Of a stretch of DNA of 64,000 nt, positions 27,883 to 36,926 are shown one piece after another. The position numbers and the translations under genes are program-made. Source of the DNA: Planctomycetaceae bacterium (GTDB lineage: Bacteria; Planctomycetota; Planctomycetia; Pirellulales; Pirellulaceae); NCBI GenBank assembly GCA_027487485.1, contig JAIYDN010000049.1:203878-267877 (forward strand), written 5' to 3'. The number at the start of each line of letters is the position of its first letter. The first letter of the stretch is position 1. Below the pieces are notes generated by a model, which made no database searches, was not told the origin of the DNA, and saw nothing but the letters and a program-made list of their open reading frames with translations.

Positions 27883-28662
27883 CTATGCTTTTGTGCCAAT
27901 GAACTGGTAATAGGGCGTTCTTGCCAATGGAAGGTAAGGAATCTTTGCTCGCAGTTCTTGAATCAGCGTTGTCGAAAAGCGATTGCGAAGATACGGGATA
28001 TGGTCTGGGCTTGGGAAGACGTTATCGCTGGAGAACCAAACGGGCCAAAAGTTTCTAGTCGCCCAACTGTGGCGTTTCAAGCCTTCCGCTGCAAACTTGC
28101 GGGCTACGTAGAAGTCGATCACCCCGATTTTCCCACTTGGTTTCAGAATACGAAAAGCATTGTCGATGGCAGCGAACCAATCGGGGATCATGGTCAGGGA
28201 ATACGAAAAGGTAACGATGTCCGCGTACCCTTCCGGAGGAGTCCAGGTCGTGGCATCGCCGGTCACCGCCGTCACGTTGTTCCAACCGTTCCGTTCGGAA
28301 CGCTTCTTAACCACTTCCAGAAGGGAAGTCGCAAGGTCCACAACATACACTTGGCTTAAGTTGGTGATAGATGGACCAATGAACTCCAGATTGGAGCCAG
28401 TGCCACCACCAAAATCCACCCATACCAGCGGCTTGTGGGCTTGTACTGCGGTCGAGTCTGTTGTTCCGGGGTTTGGTGCAGAGGCGTCCTTTCCCAGCGT
28501 TTGATAGACGTGTTCTCGGCCTTGAAGGAGTCTTTTGCGAAAATCATCGTAGCCATCCGCTTGGCCAGAATAAAAGTTCTCCATCCGCTGAGCATGGTCT
28601 TTGCCTCGAACTGGCCTAAGAACCAAGTGGTATAGAATTTTGAGGTCGTTGCGAATGGACAT
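27883..28662 (-). CDS. BtaB-like SAM-dependent N-methyltransferase
   Basis: A 259-residue class I methyltransferase. The N-terminus (YHLVLRPVRGKDHAQRMENF followed by YSGQADGYDDFRKRLLQGRE) resembles the start of the methyltransferase part of betaine-lipid synthases (BtaB/Bta1), which trimethylate the homoserine head group to make DGTS. The SAM motif WVDFGGGTGSNLEFIG is at about 90-105 and the post-I acidic residue is in VYVVDLA. No btaA (aminocarboxypropyl transferase) is nearby, so the lipid assignment rests on similarity of the first 60 residues only and is an inference; a generic methyltransferase call is safe. It probably forms a two-gene unit with the DUF1559 protein. Confidence 0.8.
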   Translation of the reverse strand: MSIRNDLKILYHLVLRPVRGKDHAQRMENFYSGQADGYDDFRKRLLQGREHVYQTLGKDASAPNPGTTDSTAVQAHKPLVWVDFGGGTGSNLEFIGPSITNLSQVYVVDLATSLLEVVKKRSERNGWNNVTAVTGDATTWTPPEGYADIVTFSYSLTMIPDWFAAIDNAFRILKPSGKIGVIDFYVARKFAAEGLKRHSWATRNFWPVWFSSDNVFPSPDHIPYLRNRFSTTLIQELRAKIPYLPLARTPYYQFIGTKA

Positions 28663-28809
28663 GAATAGGATTTTTCCAAGGGTAATTCGGAATCGTTTTC
28701 TGGCGGTTGCGGCCAGTGCACGCGGCTTCGATTGTGCGTTGTCAAATCAATCGTCTAGCCAGAAACGTCACTAGATACCCATGAGCAACAAATCAGCTGG
28801 CATAAACGC

Positions 28810-28847
28810 AAAAAAAGCCAATCTGGATCTGCGACCGAGATTGGCTT
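28810..28847 (-). terminator. Rho-independent terminator, probably of fae
   Basis: A perfect 10-bp stem (28815-28824 AAGCCAATCT with 28838-28847) and 13-base loop is followed on the minus strand by seven T (A-run 28810-28816). The nearest upstream minus-strand gene is fae, whose stop is about 180 bases away across the repeat cluster. Confidence 0.75.
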
Positions 28848-28889
28848 CTTGTTCAAAAACAACGCAGCGTTGGCTTGCGTTGTTGGTTA

Positions 28890-28991
28890 TGAGCCGCGGC
28901 GGCTAGCCGCGTTTCGGTTTCGGGCAAAAATCGCATGTCGCGGCTAGCGCCTACGGCTCAAATCTGGGACGCGGCTAGCGGCTGCGGCTCA
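28890..28991. repeat. REP-like palindromic element, copy 2 with an extra arm
   Basis: The arm at 28890-28911 (TGAGCCGCGGCGGCTAGCCG...) is inverted relative to 28939-28960 (CGCGGCTAGCGCCTACGGCT...), with a 27-base loop. A third arm at 28970-28991 is a direct copy of the second. The arms match those at 1061-1125. Two arm orientations plus an extra unit resemble a BIME-type mosaic. Confidence 0.65.
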
Positions 28992-29027
28992 AATTCAAAC
29001 ACCAGGTACGATCCGGACAGTGTGATA

Positions 29028-29525
29028 CTAGAAGCCCTTGAATGGGTGGGCTGCAGAGTCCTTTTTGTCAAGCATTTCTTGAACCGAAGGAAGGCTCTTC
29101 ATGGCGTTGGAAATGGCATCGACAGTCGCTGCATAGTTGAACTCGTAGATCTTCTTGTCGTCCGCTGCTGCTGGGTGAATGAACACGCCGCAAACGATGA
29201 CGAGATTTTCAGCTTGATCCTTTGGAATGACTCCGCTTGCAACGCTATCTGCAACGGCTTTGGCAACAGCTGCTTGTGCAGGTCCAAACATTTGCACGGC
29301 TTGCTTCATTCCCTTGATGGTCACTTTGGTGATCATCACGGTGGAAGGCTTAACGGCGACATTGGGCGCTAGAACGGCTAGCAGATTGGTATGGCCACTG
29401 CTTTGAGTTGCCAATGCACTTGCGAAAGCTGTGCCGACGGGACCGTCCTTGCTTCCGATCATGAGGTCAATGTGAGCAATTTCGTTACCTTCGCCGACCA
29501 GTGATTCGCCAACGTACATAGACAT
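29028..29525 (-). CDS. fae: Formaldehyde-activating enzyme (Fae)
   Basis: A 165-residue Fae. It condenses formaldehyde with tetrahydromethanopterin to methylene-H4MPT in the C1-oxidation pathway known from methylotrophs and also present in planctomycetes. The start YVGESLVGEGNEIAHIDLMIG contains the catalytic-type histidine (His18 here, His17 in the Methylorubrum enzyme). TNLLAVLAPNVAVKPSTVMI and KGMKQAVQMFGPAQAAVAKA are family hallmarks. The ATG at 29525 has a GAGGAA ribosome-binding site 7 bases upstream; a second Met lies two codons in. Length is normal. It is transcribed alone here, without mtdB, mch or fhc neighbours. Confidence 0.96.
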   Translation of the reverse strand: MSMYVGESLVGEGNEIAHIDLMIGSKDGPVGTAFASALATQSSGHTNLLAVLAPNVAVKPSTVMITKVTIKGMKQAVQMFGPAQAAVAKAVADSVASGVIPKDQAENLVIVCGVFIHPAAADDKKIYEFNYAATVDAISNAMKSLPSVQEMLDKKDSAAHPFKGF

Positions 29526-29907
29526 GAGAGATTCCTCGATTTCTTAGAGACTGATTTTTCGTCGCAACTGTCGCGAGATTTGAACACAGAGAGTAGCAAA
29601 CTGCCACTATTCTGCAACGTATTAATTGCGAGGTAACGACGCCAAAATGCGGTTTTTTCAGCCTGGAATTCTGAATTGCTGATAGTTTTCCTGTTCATTT
29701 TGGTTGGAAAACGACGCTTTCGAGTGTACTCTGGAGTGTTATAAGATATGCCAAAGATAGATTCGGCACGAAAGTTGCAAATGTATTTAGGCGGCGCAGT
29801 CGAACTGCTTTTGGGTTGAATCGGACTCGTTCGAAGATCGAATCGAGCCTTTTCTCCCAGTGTTTTCCAGGGTTTTTATTGAGCATTCAGTACCAGAGGG
29901 TCGTCAC
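29526..29907. other. Divergent promoter region between fae and the Gly-Met protein
   Basis: These 382 bases hold no believable gene. A possible -10 element TATAAGAT lies at about 29741-29748 on the plus strand, without a clear -35 box. The region should contain promoters for both fae (minus) and the secreted Gly-Met-rich protein (plus). Confidence 0.35.
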
Positions 29908-30852
29908 ATGAAACGGAACTTGTCCAGCCTCGTTTTCCTCGCAATCGCGATTTCAGCATCTGCTTGCCCAGTCCTGGCGGACGAAACGACGAACAAACCG
30001 GGCAAGTCGGTCAGCACGGAATCCAAGAAAACAGGAAAGAAGGCAAAAGACCAGGCCCCAGCGAAGACCATTGAGATGTTCCAGGCTATGGATCAAGGCT
30101 TGCTGACCGTTGATTACATCGGAAAAGACGCTACGCAAGCAAACTTGATTTTCCGCAACCAAACAGGGGAGCCTTTGGACGTTGTGCTTCCTAAGACCTT
30201 TGGCGCTGTCCACGTTTTGGCTCAAGGCATGATGGGCGGTGGTGGCATGGGCGGCATGGGTGGCATGGGCGGTGGTGGAATGGGTGGCATGGGTGGTGGT
30301 GGCATGGGCGGCATGGGCGGCGGCGGCCAAGGTATGGGCGGCGGCATGGGTGGAATGGGTGGTGGCATGGGCGGCATGGGCGGTGGTATGGGCGGCATGG
30401 GCGGCGGTGGCATGGGTGGCATGGGTGGAATGATGCGTGTCCAACCTGACAAGCCCAACAAATTGACCGTGGCTACTCTGTGCCTCGAACACGGGAAACT
30501 CGACCCAAACCCTCGAATGAAATACAAAGTGGTTCGTCTTGAAGAAGTGAACGATTCGCCTGTCGTTGCTGAACTCTGCAAAGCCTTGGCTTCCGGTCGC
30601 GTCGGACAAAACACCGCGCAGGCTGCAGCTTGGCACGTCGCCAACGGGCTGACTTGGGAAGAACTCGTTCGCAAACCACGAGTGATCTCCGAATACACCG
30701 GCGTCGAAATGTTCTTCTCGCGATTCGAAGTTGATGCAGCGATTCGATTGACTTCGTTGGCCAATGCCGAAGCGGAAAAGAACCAAGCGTACCAGTCTGA
30801 AACACCTGCGGTTGTCGAAGAAGAATCGATCGGCGACAAGCTCTCCAAATAG
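29908..30852 (+). CDS. Secreted Gly-Met-rich repeat protein of unknown function
   Basis: A 314-residue protein with a signal peptide (residues 1 to about 24) and a Lys-rich stretch to about 55. A first folded segment (about 58-105: TIEMFQAMDQGLLTVDYIGK, then NLIFRNQTGEPLDVVLP) resembles a small beta domain. Residues about 108-176 are almost purely Gly and Met (GGMGGM and GGGM units). The C-terminal domain contains CLEHGKLDPNPRMKYKVV and AQAAAWHVANGLTWEEL. The ATG at 29908 is preceded by GAGGG; an upstream in-frame start at 29860 would disrupt the signal peptide. A perfect terminator follows. The Met-rich linker could bind soft metals such as copper, which is speculation. The family is not recognised by name. 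Confidence 0.82.
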   Translation: MKRNLSSLVFLAIAISASACPVLADETTNKPGKSVSTESKKTGKKAKDQAPAKTIEMFQAMDQGLLTVDYIGKDATQANLIFRNQTGEPLDVVLPKTFGAVHVLAQGMMGGGGMGGMGGMGGGGMGGMGGGGMGGMGGGGQGMGGGMGGMGGGMGGMGGGMGGMGGGGMGGMGGMMRVQPDKPNKLTVATLCLEHGKLDPNPRMKYKVVRLEEVNDSPVVAELCKALASGRVGQNTAQAAAWHVANGLTWEELVRKPRVISEYTGVEMFFSRFEVDAAIRLTSLANAEAEKNQAYQSETPAVVEEESIGDKLSK

Positions 30853-30900
30853 TTTGCGAAGCGTTATCGATTCCTAAGCGTTTCGAACCAAAAAGAAATG

Positions 30901-30936
30901 AGCCCGGCCTATCGCAAAATAGGCCGGGCTTTTTTG
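30901..30936 (+). terminator. Strong rho-independent terminator
   Basis: A perfect 12-bp stem, 30901-30912 (AGCCCGGCCTAT) with 30919-30930, and a 6-base loop are followed by a run of T to 30936. It ends the Gly-Met-rich protein transcript about 50 bases after its stop. Confidence 0.92.
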
Positions 30937-30959
30937 TTGATTAGCAGCGGATGCAATTC

Positions 30960-31745
30960 CTACTCAACCTCTGCCATCGAAACCTTTGTTCGAGCTTCTC
31001 GCAAACCTCGACTTAGAATGTCTCGAAGCAAGGGCGAATAGTCCTCGTATCGCGACTCGTCAGCAGGACCATCTGCGTATTGATAGATCGCATCGCGAGG
31101 TTTCGCCCCCAACGCAATCAAAGTACTGGAGACGGTTCCGTAATCGGCTCCGCGAAGCACCATGTTCGCTCGTCCGCCCGGTGAAGGAGATCGTGCGAAA
31201 ACTTTGCTTGCAACCGCCAAAAATTTGACTGGCGAATCCAACGTTTGCAAAGTCAGCAAGCGACTTGCCAATTGCACACGTTCGTCCCGAGGGTCGTTCA
31301 AGTTTCGCCCGCCAATGATATTGAGCCCAGATTGCATCTCCACCACTTCATTTTCAGTTTCGTGGTGAACAACGAATCCAGAATCACGATCAGCAACCAC
31401 AAGATTGCAAGCCTCGATCTGATGCTTTTCAAACTCTTCTAAAGCTCGCTCCAGCGCTTGTTGAGCAGAAGACGCTTTTAACGTTTCCTTGCACAAGACA
31501 CCTCGCGAACGATTACTACCCAACGGCTCCATCGTTCGTCGGTTGCAGATTCCAACAAACACGCCGTGCTGATTCACCCCAAGCCATGTTCCACCATTGC
31601 GTTGATCAGTGGGACAAAGGATTCTCGGCTTGCCCGATTGAATTGCGGGGGCCGAACTACGTCTGTCAAAAAACTCCTCTCGATTTGCTGCAACTAGTAT
31701 CGGACTTTCGGAAACCACGCGATATTGAATGGCTAGTAAGCACAT
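30960..31745 (-). CDS. NRDE family protein (TANGO2-like)
   Basis: A 261-residue NRDE-domain protein. It starts MCLLAIQYR and contains the name-giving AANREEFFDR segment plus GGTWLGVNQHGVFVGICNRR; both are hallmarks of the family. Cys2 directly after the initiator Met suits the N-terminal-nucleophile (Ntn) fold proposed for these proteins. The start at 31745 was chosen for that reason; the frame extends to 31826 without conserved residues. Eukaryotic TANGO2 and bacterial relatives have been linked to haem trafficking, but biochemical activity is unsettled. The gene is divergent from fabH. Confidence 0.88.
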   Translation of the reverse strand: MCLLAIQYRVVSESPILVAANREEFFDRRSSAPAIQSGKPRILCPTDQRNGGTWLGVNQHGVFVGICNRRTMEPLGSNRSRGVLCKETLKASSAQQALERALEEFEKHQIEACNLVVADRDSGFVVHHETENEVVEMQSGLNIIGGRNLNDPRDERVQLASRLLTLQTLDSPVKFLAVASKVFARSPSPGGRANMVLRGADYGTVSSTLIALGAKPRDAIYQYADGPADESRYEDYSPLLRDILSRGLREARTKVSMAEVE

Positions 31746-32079
31746 CGCAACATCAGCACTTTCTATGGTTGGAGTTTGCGAATCGAGCCGTCCGTAATGG
31801 CAACTTATCGCACATACAACGTGCAATAAAACGACCCGGAAGAAACCACAATCTAACGTTGCACAATGCTAGCAGTCACCCCCCAAAAGGGTACTAAAGT
31901 GCAAATTGTTGAATACTTGTTAGTTAAATTGAAACAACTGGCCGGTATAAGCAGGGTTGATTTTGTGTATTTTTGCTAGTCGGCAAACTTTGACAGATTC
32001 CAAGATTCGTCGGCTTGCTTGGATGTTTGCGATGGGAGAACTCGGCAGGAAAGCGGTTGTTGCTATACTTAGCCAGCTT
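31746..32079. other. Divergent region between the NRDE gene and fabH
   Basis: These 334 bases contain no supported gene. The central part is AT-rich. An extended -10-like element for fabH lies at its right end (listed separately). Confidence 0.4.
32061..32069 (+). promoter_or_regulatory. Possible extended -10 promoter element of fabH
   Basis: TGCTATACT matches the extended -10 pattern (TGnTATAAT). No good -35 box is found 17 bases upstream, consistent with extended -10 promoters. Transcription would start near 32076, only a few bases before the ATG at 32080. Confidence 0.35.
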
Positions 32080-33156
32080 ATGTCACCATTGATCATCGAT
32101 ACGATTCCACGAAGAAACGAGACTCCAGACTTGTCGGGTTCCATCAGCCAAAGCGGGCGCGGTCGAATGGGCTCGTGCCCTGGTGTCCTGATAGCCGGGA
32201 CGGGTTCTTACGTTCCCGATCTCGTTGTCACCAATGAAGACTTAGCTTCGCTCGGTTGCGATAGCGATTGGATCGTTCAAAGAACGGGTATCCGCGAACG
32301 CCGAGTGGCATCGCCCGATCAAGCGACCAGCGATCTTGCTTATGAAGCAATTGTCCGATGCCTTCGACAGTCAGGTACGGATGCTAGAGATGTGGATCTT
32401 TTGATTTGCGCCACGATGACTCCGGATTTTGCCACCCCTTCGACCGCTTGTTTGTTGCAACAAAGGCTTGGGTGCATCGCTCCTGCTTTTGACGTGAATG
32501 CCGCCTGTGCGGGCTTCATGGTCGCATTTATTACAGCCGCTCAGTACGTTCGAACGGGCCTCGCCAAGAATGCAATCGTAGTCGGTAGCGAAGTGATGAG
32601 CCGAACCGTGGATCGTACGGACATCAAGACCTATCCACTGTTTGGCGACGGAGCAGGTGCGGTATTGCTTCAGCCCAGCGCCACCGGAGACCGCGAAAGT
32701 GGAATCCTTAGCTTTACCTTGGGGTCGGAGGGTAACGCCGAAGCGCTTTGTATACCCGGAGGCGGCTCGCGTGAACCGATTTCTCAATCCATGCTGGATC
32801 AATCCAGGCAGTATCTTAAGATGGACGGCCGATCCGTTTTTGTTTGGGCGGTGCGGGTGGTCGAAGACAGTATTCGAGACGTATTGACCGCAGCCAATGT
32901 AAAACCATCCGAGATTAGCGCCATCATCTTGCATCAAGCCAACATTCGAATCATCGATGCGGCGATCAAATCCTTGGATGTGCCAAAGGATCGCGTGTTT
33001 GTGAACTTAGATCGTTACGGGAATACTTCGGCGGCCAGCATTCCCTTGGTTCTTGATGATGCATACCAACAGGGTGCGATTCACAAAGGGGATTTGGTGC
33101 TGCTTTGCGGTTTTGGAGCTGGTTTGACCTGGGGTACGTCGCTCATTCGTTGGTAA
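32080..33156 (+). CDS. fabH: 3-oxoacyl-ACP synthase III (FabH)
   Basis: FabH starts fatty-acid synthesis by condensing acyl-CoA with malonyl-ACP. The protein (358 residues from this start) has the catalytic triad: Cys143 in NAACAGF, His in HQANIRI and Asn in GNTSAASIP. The N-terminal GTGSYVP and DWIVQRTGIRERR segments and the final GFGAGLTWG are typical. The start is uncertain. ATG 32080 lies next to a possible promoter; ATG 32167 would put the active Cys at 114, near Cys112 of E. coli FabH, and give a normal 329-residue enzyme. No strong ribosome-binding site precedes either. The 3' end overlaps the convergent haem-protein gene by 14 bases. No other fatty-acid gene is adjacent. Confidence 0.93.
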   Translation: MSPLIIDTIPRRNETPDLSGSISQSGRGRMGSCPGVLIAGTGSYVPDLVVTNEDLASLGCDSDWIVQRTGIRERRVASPDQATSDLAYEAIVRCLRQSGTDARDVDLLICATMTPDFATPSTACLLQQRLGCIAPAFDVNAACAGFMVAFITAAQYVRTGLAKNAIVVGSEVMSRTVDRTDIKTYPLFGDGAGAVLLQPSATGDRESGILSFTLGSEGNAEALCIPGGGSREPISQSMLDQSRQYLKMDGRSVFVWAVRVVEDSIRDVLTAANVKPSEISAIILHQANIRIIDAAIKSLDVPKDRVFVNLDRYGNTSAASIPLVLDDAYQQGAIHKGDLVLLCGFGAGLTWGTSLIRW

Positions 33157-36100
33157 CAGGAACTAGCCCCGCTTCTTTTCGCAAATAGCCGATCAACGAT
33201 GCCATCTCATCGTTGGTCATCAGTTCATCAAAGTTGCCAGGCATCAGCGACAGCTTACTTTGCTTTTCTTGTTCGATCTCGGACACTAAGATCCTCCGTT
33301 GCTTGCCAGCTTGGTCGGTTAAGATCATCGATTCGCTGTTTCTGTCTGTCACAAGCCCGCTCACTGTCTCACCTCCTTCCAGTACCAAAAGAGTCATTCG
33401 AAACGCTTCATCGACGTTTCGATCGGGCCAAAGAATGTCCTCGCATAAACGTGGGATCCCACGCGCACCGACCCCTTCTAGCTGCGGACCAACAACGCGA
33501 CCCTGGTTGCCCAGCTTGTGACAGGTCGCGCAACGTTCCGCAAATTGTTTTTGTCCCAGTTCCAAATCGACGGTTGCGAGTGGAATGGTTGTGGCTTTGC
33601 TGTCCACCACAGCTTGCCTGGAACTGTTCGTTGGTTCGGTGGGACGCATCGCGATCAGCTTCTCTGCGCTAGGACCTTGGAGGCTTTGCCAGAAACTGGG
33701 TTGCAAAACGGCTAACGCCTCACGGGATAAACTACCATTGGTGCATAGCTCAGCAAAAACGCTTGTCGCGTCGCGATGCCGGCTCAATTGTTTGACGAGT
33801 TGCTCCTGTTGTTTGGCGGAGCAGCGTTTTGCAATGCTGCTTGCGATCGCGTTCTGCTGAGTCACCATGGTGTTGACCGAGATGATATCGGCCCAGTTTT
33901 GCTGCAACGCAAATTCTGCCAGCTCCACCAATACGGGATGCGATCGTTGGTAACGAAGTATCTGCAAACCAATGCGACTGTTTGCGTCCACCAGTTCGGT
34001 TGTTCCAAGGGCTTCAAGAACGTTGTTGTGCTCTGGGTCACTTGGCCATCCGAACAACTCAATAAACTCTTCAATCTTCTTCCATCGATTTGGAAGTGAG
34101 CCAGGGTTCAGCCCCTCTTGTTCAAATTCACCTACTCCTATCCAAGCGTAGCTGGCTCCAGAGTCCCCGTCGATCGCTTGGACTTCGACCGGTTTTCCTT
34201 GGAATGCCTTCAAGTCCCATTCCACGCGTGTCGCCACATCGCTGCGAGGCGGCACCGCTCGTGCTATTTCTTGTACCGTGTCTCCTGTCGCATCCAGCAA
34301 TACCAAGCGGACCAAGTTCTTCGCTTGATCGGGTTCGCTTGGAAGGCCATTGTGCCCAACGATTCGAAAGACCAGTCTTTCTGGAGCCATGAAAGGGGCT
34401 GTCTTCCACGTGCCAACGTATTTTTCCCCTCGTGTCAAACTGCTATAGAAAGTTCCGTGGCCTTTGTTGGTCTCCTGCAAGTTGGACGTTAATGCAATTG
34501 GTTGAAGCTGTCGTTGTTCGAGGCCCCAAACCGATTGGTCGTTGGATATTCCCGGCACCGAATTCCAGTGGACCATGCACCAATCAGGATGTTGCTTCTT
34601 TGTCTTTTCTGCCTCGATCAACCATGCCTTGCACAGCATCGGAAGTCGGCTGCGTCCCAGTTCGGATAGGCTTTCTAGAACCATGCCTCTTTGGCTCTTT
34701 TGTCGAAGGCTCAACCGAAGTATCCAGTCCGAAGCGGAATTCAGATCAACGCTCATGCGATCGATCAGCAGAAATAACCGATCGACGTTGGAGTCGTCGA
34801 TGACATCCGCAAGTCGGTCGACCAAAGAGTCCATGCCGGTGAGTGCTTGGTTGTCGATCTGCATTTCGAGCAGGTCCAAGATGGCCGATGCCGTCATTGG
34901 ATTTTTCATGGAAAGCAAAACGCGAAGTAAACCTTCGTATCTAGATGCTTTGATCAAAAGGGAATCCTTTTTATCTCGCAGCCCGTTTGTTGTTTGCTTC
35001 AGCCAAGTTTCCATTCGGCTGGGATCGAATGCCAACATGGACTGAAGACAACCACGCAAGGAGATGACAAATGACTGAGCAAGCACGGGATCGAGCGTTG
35101 CATCGACACGATCCAGTTCCTGCATTAGCCAGTTAGCTCCGGCCTCTTGAGCTACTTTGGATCCCATCGCGGCGCTTCGGGAAAGGAGTTGTGCAATCGA
35201 CTGCAGCAACATGGCTTGGTCTGCATTCTTCGGATCCAATGCATCCGCAAATCGCAAAATGGAAACCAGTTCTTCCTCGAGAAGTCCTGCGGTGTTTGAA
35301 CCAACGATCAACGAATTGCAAAATCTGTCGATCTTGCTTTTGGCATCGATGGGGCTCAAGCTTTTGAGGTCGTCCCATGGTAGTTTGCCTTCTAACTTTC
35401 TAGTATCCTTGGCCACGGGCGCCAAGCGATCTCCTTCCCCAACCCAGCTAACGCGCCAGATCCGGCCACTGGTTCGGTCACGATCGGGGTGGTCTAAAGG
35501 AACTTCATAATGACCGATGATTTTGTTGTAGAAATCGGCGATATACAGCTTTCCATCGGGACCAAATTGAAGATCAACAGGGCGAAACCATGGGTCGTCG
35601 CTGGTGAGGAGATCGGGCATGTCGATAGCCTTTGCGGTCGCTCCCGAGTATTGGATTTGATTGCGGTTGATCCGGCATGTCATCACATTCCCGCTTAGAA
35701 AGTTGTCCTGGAATTCCACAGGGAAACGAGAATCTTTCGAATGAGCCAAACCCGAAATCGCGGTACTTCCATGCAGGTGATCCATCATGGGAGGAACGAA
35801 TCCAAGACCGTCATCCGGGCGACCGAAGCTTGGGTAACATCCGCCGGCGATCAGCTGAGAAATAGGTTTGCTGTGACAGTCCGCTGCGTACCAAAACCCC
35901 CAACGGTCCTGAGCCATGCCGAAGGGATTGACTTGTCCTTGCGTGTACAATTCGACCCGTGATCCGTCGGGGCGAAACCGAAAGGTGTTTCCTGAAGTCA
36001 TGGAGATCGCATGTCCATCGCGTCCTTGGATTTTGCTCTCGTTATTGAATCCATGGCAAGCATAGATCCAGCCGTCATGGCCGTCTCGCAAGGCGTTGAC

Positions 36101-36718
36101 CATCCCGTGGGTGTCGCGAGTGGTATCGAACGGACCGATAAGCACCGTTCGTTCATCGCATTTTCCGTCCCCGTCGGTGTCTCGCAAGAACCAGATATTT
36201 GGGATGGAAAAGCACAGGACCCCATCCTGGTACGGCAGGATGCCGATCGGAATATTCAGTTGATCCGCAAAAACGTTTGACGATTCGAAACTTCCATCGC
36301 GATCGCGGTCCTCAAGAACAACAATCGAATCTCCCGCGACTTCCCCTGGCTTGGCGGGAAACGGATATTGGGTGGATTGAGCCACCCACAATTTTCCAGA
36401 ACGATCAAATGCCATGTTCATCGGCTTTGCGATGGTTGGCTCCGACGCGATCAATTCGATTTGGAATCCTGCTGGCAGATGGAATCCCGCCTTCTCGTCG
36501 TTGGCTGAACGTTTCGGTGTTTCCCGAATAGTTTGTCCGTAAACTTCTTTGGGAGTGATTGGTTCTGACGCCCTGAAACGGGCGGATTGCGACGATTCGT
36601 CGGCTCGCAAGCATGCGACCTGAAGTTGTGTCAAAACGAAGGTGGAAAGGTAGGCAATTTGGAAAATGCCATTGGGCAGCTTCGCGTTCAGCGGGTGGCG
36701 TTGGGAGATCGAGGTCAT
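33143..36718 (-). CDS. PVC-type haem-binding CxxCH protein (membrane-bound dehydrogenase type)
   Basis: A 1191-residue secreted protein of the large planctomycete/verrucomicrobial family (TIGR02604-type). Residues about 75-420 form a PQQ/sorbosone-dehydrogenase-like propeller starting FHLPAGFQIELIASEPTIAKP and including MAFDRSGKLWVAQS and DTHGMVNALRDGHDGWIYAC. The middle is helical and HEAT-like (about 430-720), with a beta domain near 740-860. The C-terminus carries the family haem domain with C1063-AT-C1066-H1067 followed by GRVVGPQLEGVG. A hydrophobic N-terminal segment fits a signal peptide. These proteins probably oxidise sugars or related compounds in the periplasm; the substrate is unknown. 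It overlaps fabH tail to tail by 14 bases. Confidence 0.92.
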   Translation of the reverse strand: MTSISQRHPLNAKLPNGIFQIAYLSTFVLTQLQVACLRADESSQSARFRASEPITPKEVYGQTIRETPKRSANDEKAGFHLPAGFQIELIASEPTIAKPMNMAFDRSGKLWVAQSTQYPFPAKPGEVAGDSIVVLEDRDRDGSFESSNVFADQLNIPIGILPYQDGVLCFSIPNIWFLRDTDGDGKCDERTVLIGPFDTTRDTHGMVNALRDGHDGWIYACHGFNNESKIQGRDGHAISMTSGNTFRFRPDGSRVELYTQGQVNPFGMAQDRWGFWYAADCHSKPISQLIAGGCYPSFGRPDDGLGFVPPMMDHLHGSTAISGLAHSKDSRFPVEFQDNFLSGNVMTCRINRNQIQYSGATAKAIDMPDLLTSDDPWFRPVDLQFGPDGKLYIADFYNKIIGHYEVPLDHPDRDRTSGRIWRVSWVGEGDRLAPVAKDTRKLEGKLPWDDLKSLSPIDAKSKIDRFCNSLIVGSNTAGLLEEELVSILRFADALDPKNADQAMLLQSIAQLLSRSAAMGSKVAQEAGANWLMQELDRVDATLDPVLAQSFVISLRGCLQSMLAFDPSRMETWLKQTTNGLRDKKDSLLIKASRYEGLLRVLLSMKNPMTASAILDLLEMQIDNQALTGMDSLVDRLADVIDDSNVDRLFLLIDRMSVDLNSASDWILRLSLRQKSQRGMVLESLSELGRSRLPMLCKAWLIEAEKTKKQHPDWCMVHWNSVPGISNDQSVWGLEQRQLQPIALTSNLQETNKGHGTFYSSLTRGEKYVGTWKTAPFMAPERLVFRIVGHNGLPSEPDQAKNLVRLVLLDATGDTVQEIARAVPPRSDVATRVEWDLKAFQGKPVEVQAIDGDSGASYAWIGVGEFEQEGLNPGSLPNRWKKIEEFIELFGWPSDPEHNNVLEALGTTELVDANSRIGLQILRYQRSHPVLVELAEFALQQNWADIISVNTMVTQQNAIASSIAKRCSAKQQEQLVKQLSRHRDATSVFAELCTNGSLSREALAVLQPSFWQSLQGPSAEKLIAMRPTEPTNSSRQAVVDSKATTIPLATVDLELGQKQFAERCATCHKLGNQGRVVGPQLEGVGARGIPRLCEDILWPDRNVDEAFRMTLLVLEGGETVSGLVTDRNSESMILTDQAGKQRRILVSEIEQEKQSKLSLMPGNFDELMTNDEMASLIGYLRKEAGLVPVTNE

Positions 36719-36926
36719 GGTGTGAACTTGGGAGGGATGTGGGGTTCAGGAGAGGGAGAGGAAGGCTGATCGATCCACGATCCCTTAGATTCTAATTGAA
36801 AACCGGGAAAAATGCTCAAGTCGCAACCGGCTGCCGTTGCCATCTCAAAGTTCTTTTGTGTATTCAATCACGGTTCGCCTGTGTTCCCTTTTTCCCAAGT
36901 TCGTACAAAAGCGCCTGAGGTACCGT

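Larger units (their letters stand above)
28663..29027. other. Intergenic region with terminator and palindromic repeats
   Basis: No gene was found here. From left to right it holds the presumed promoter region of the methyltransferase gene, a minus-strand terminator (28810-28847) and three REP-like arms (28890-28991). Short open frames across it lack conservation-like composition and start signals. Confidence 0.6.

Noticed and set aside
29953..30848. Long minus-strand frames rich in His/Ala or Pro/Met opposite the Gly-Met gene
   Set aside because: They are complementary readings of the GGCATG repeat; the plus-strand frame has the signal peptide, ribosome-binding site and terminator.
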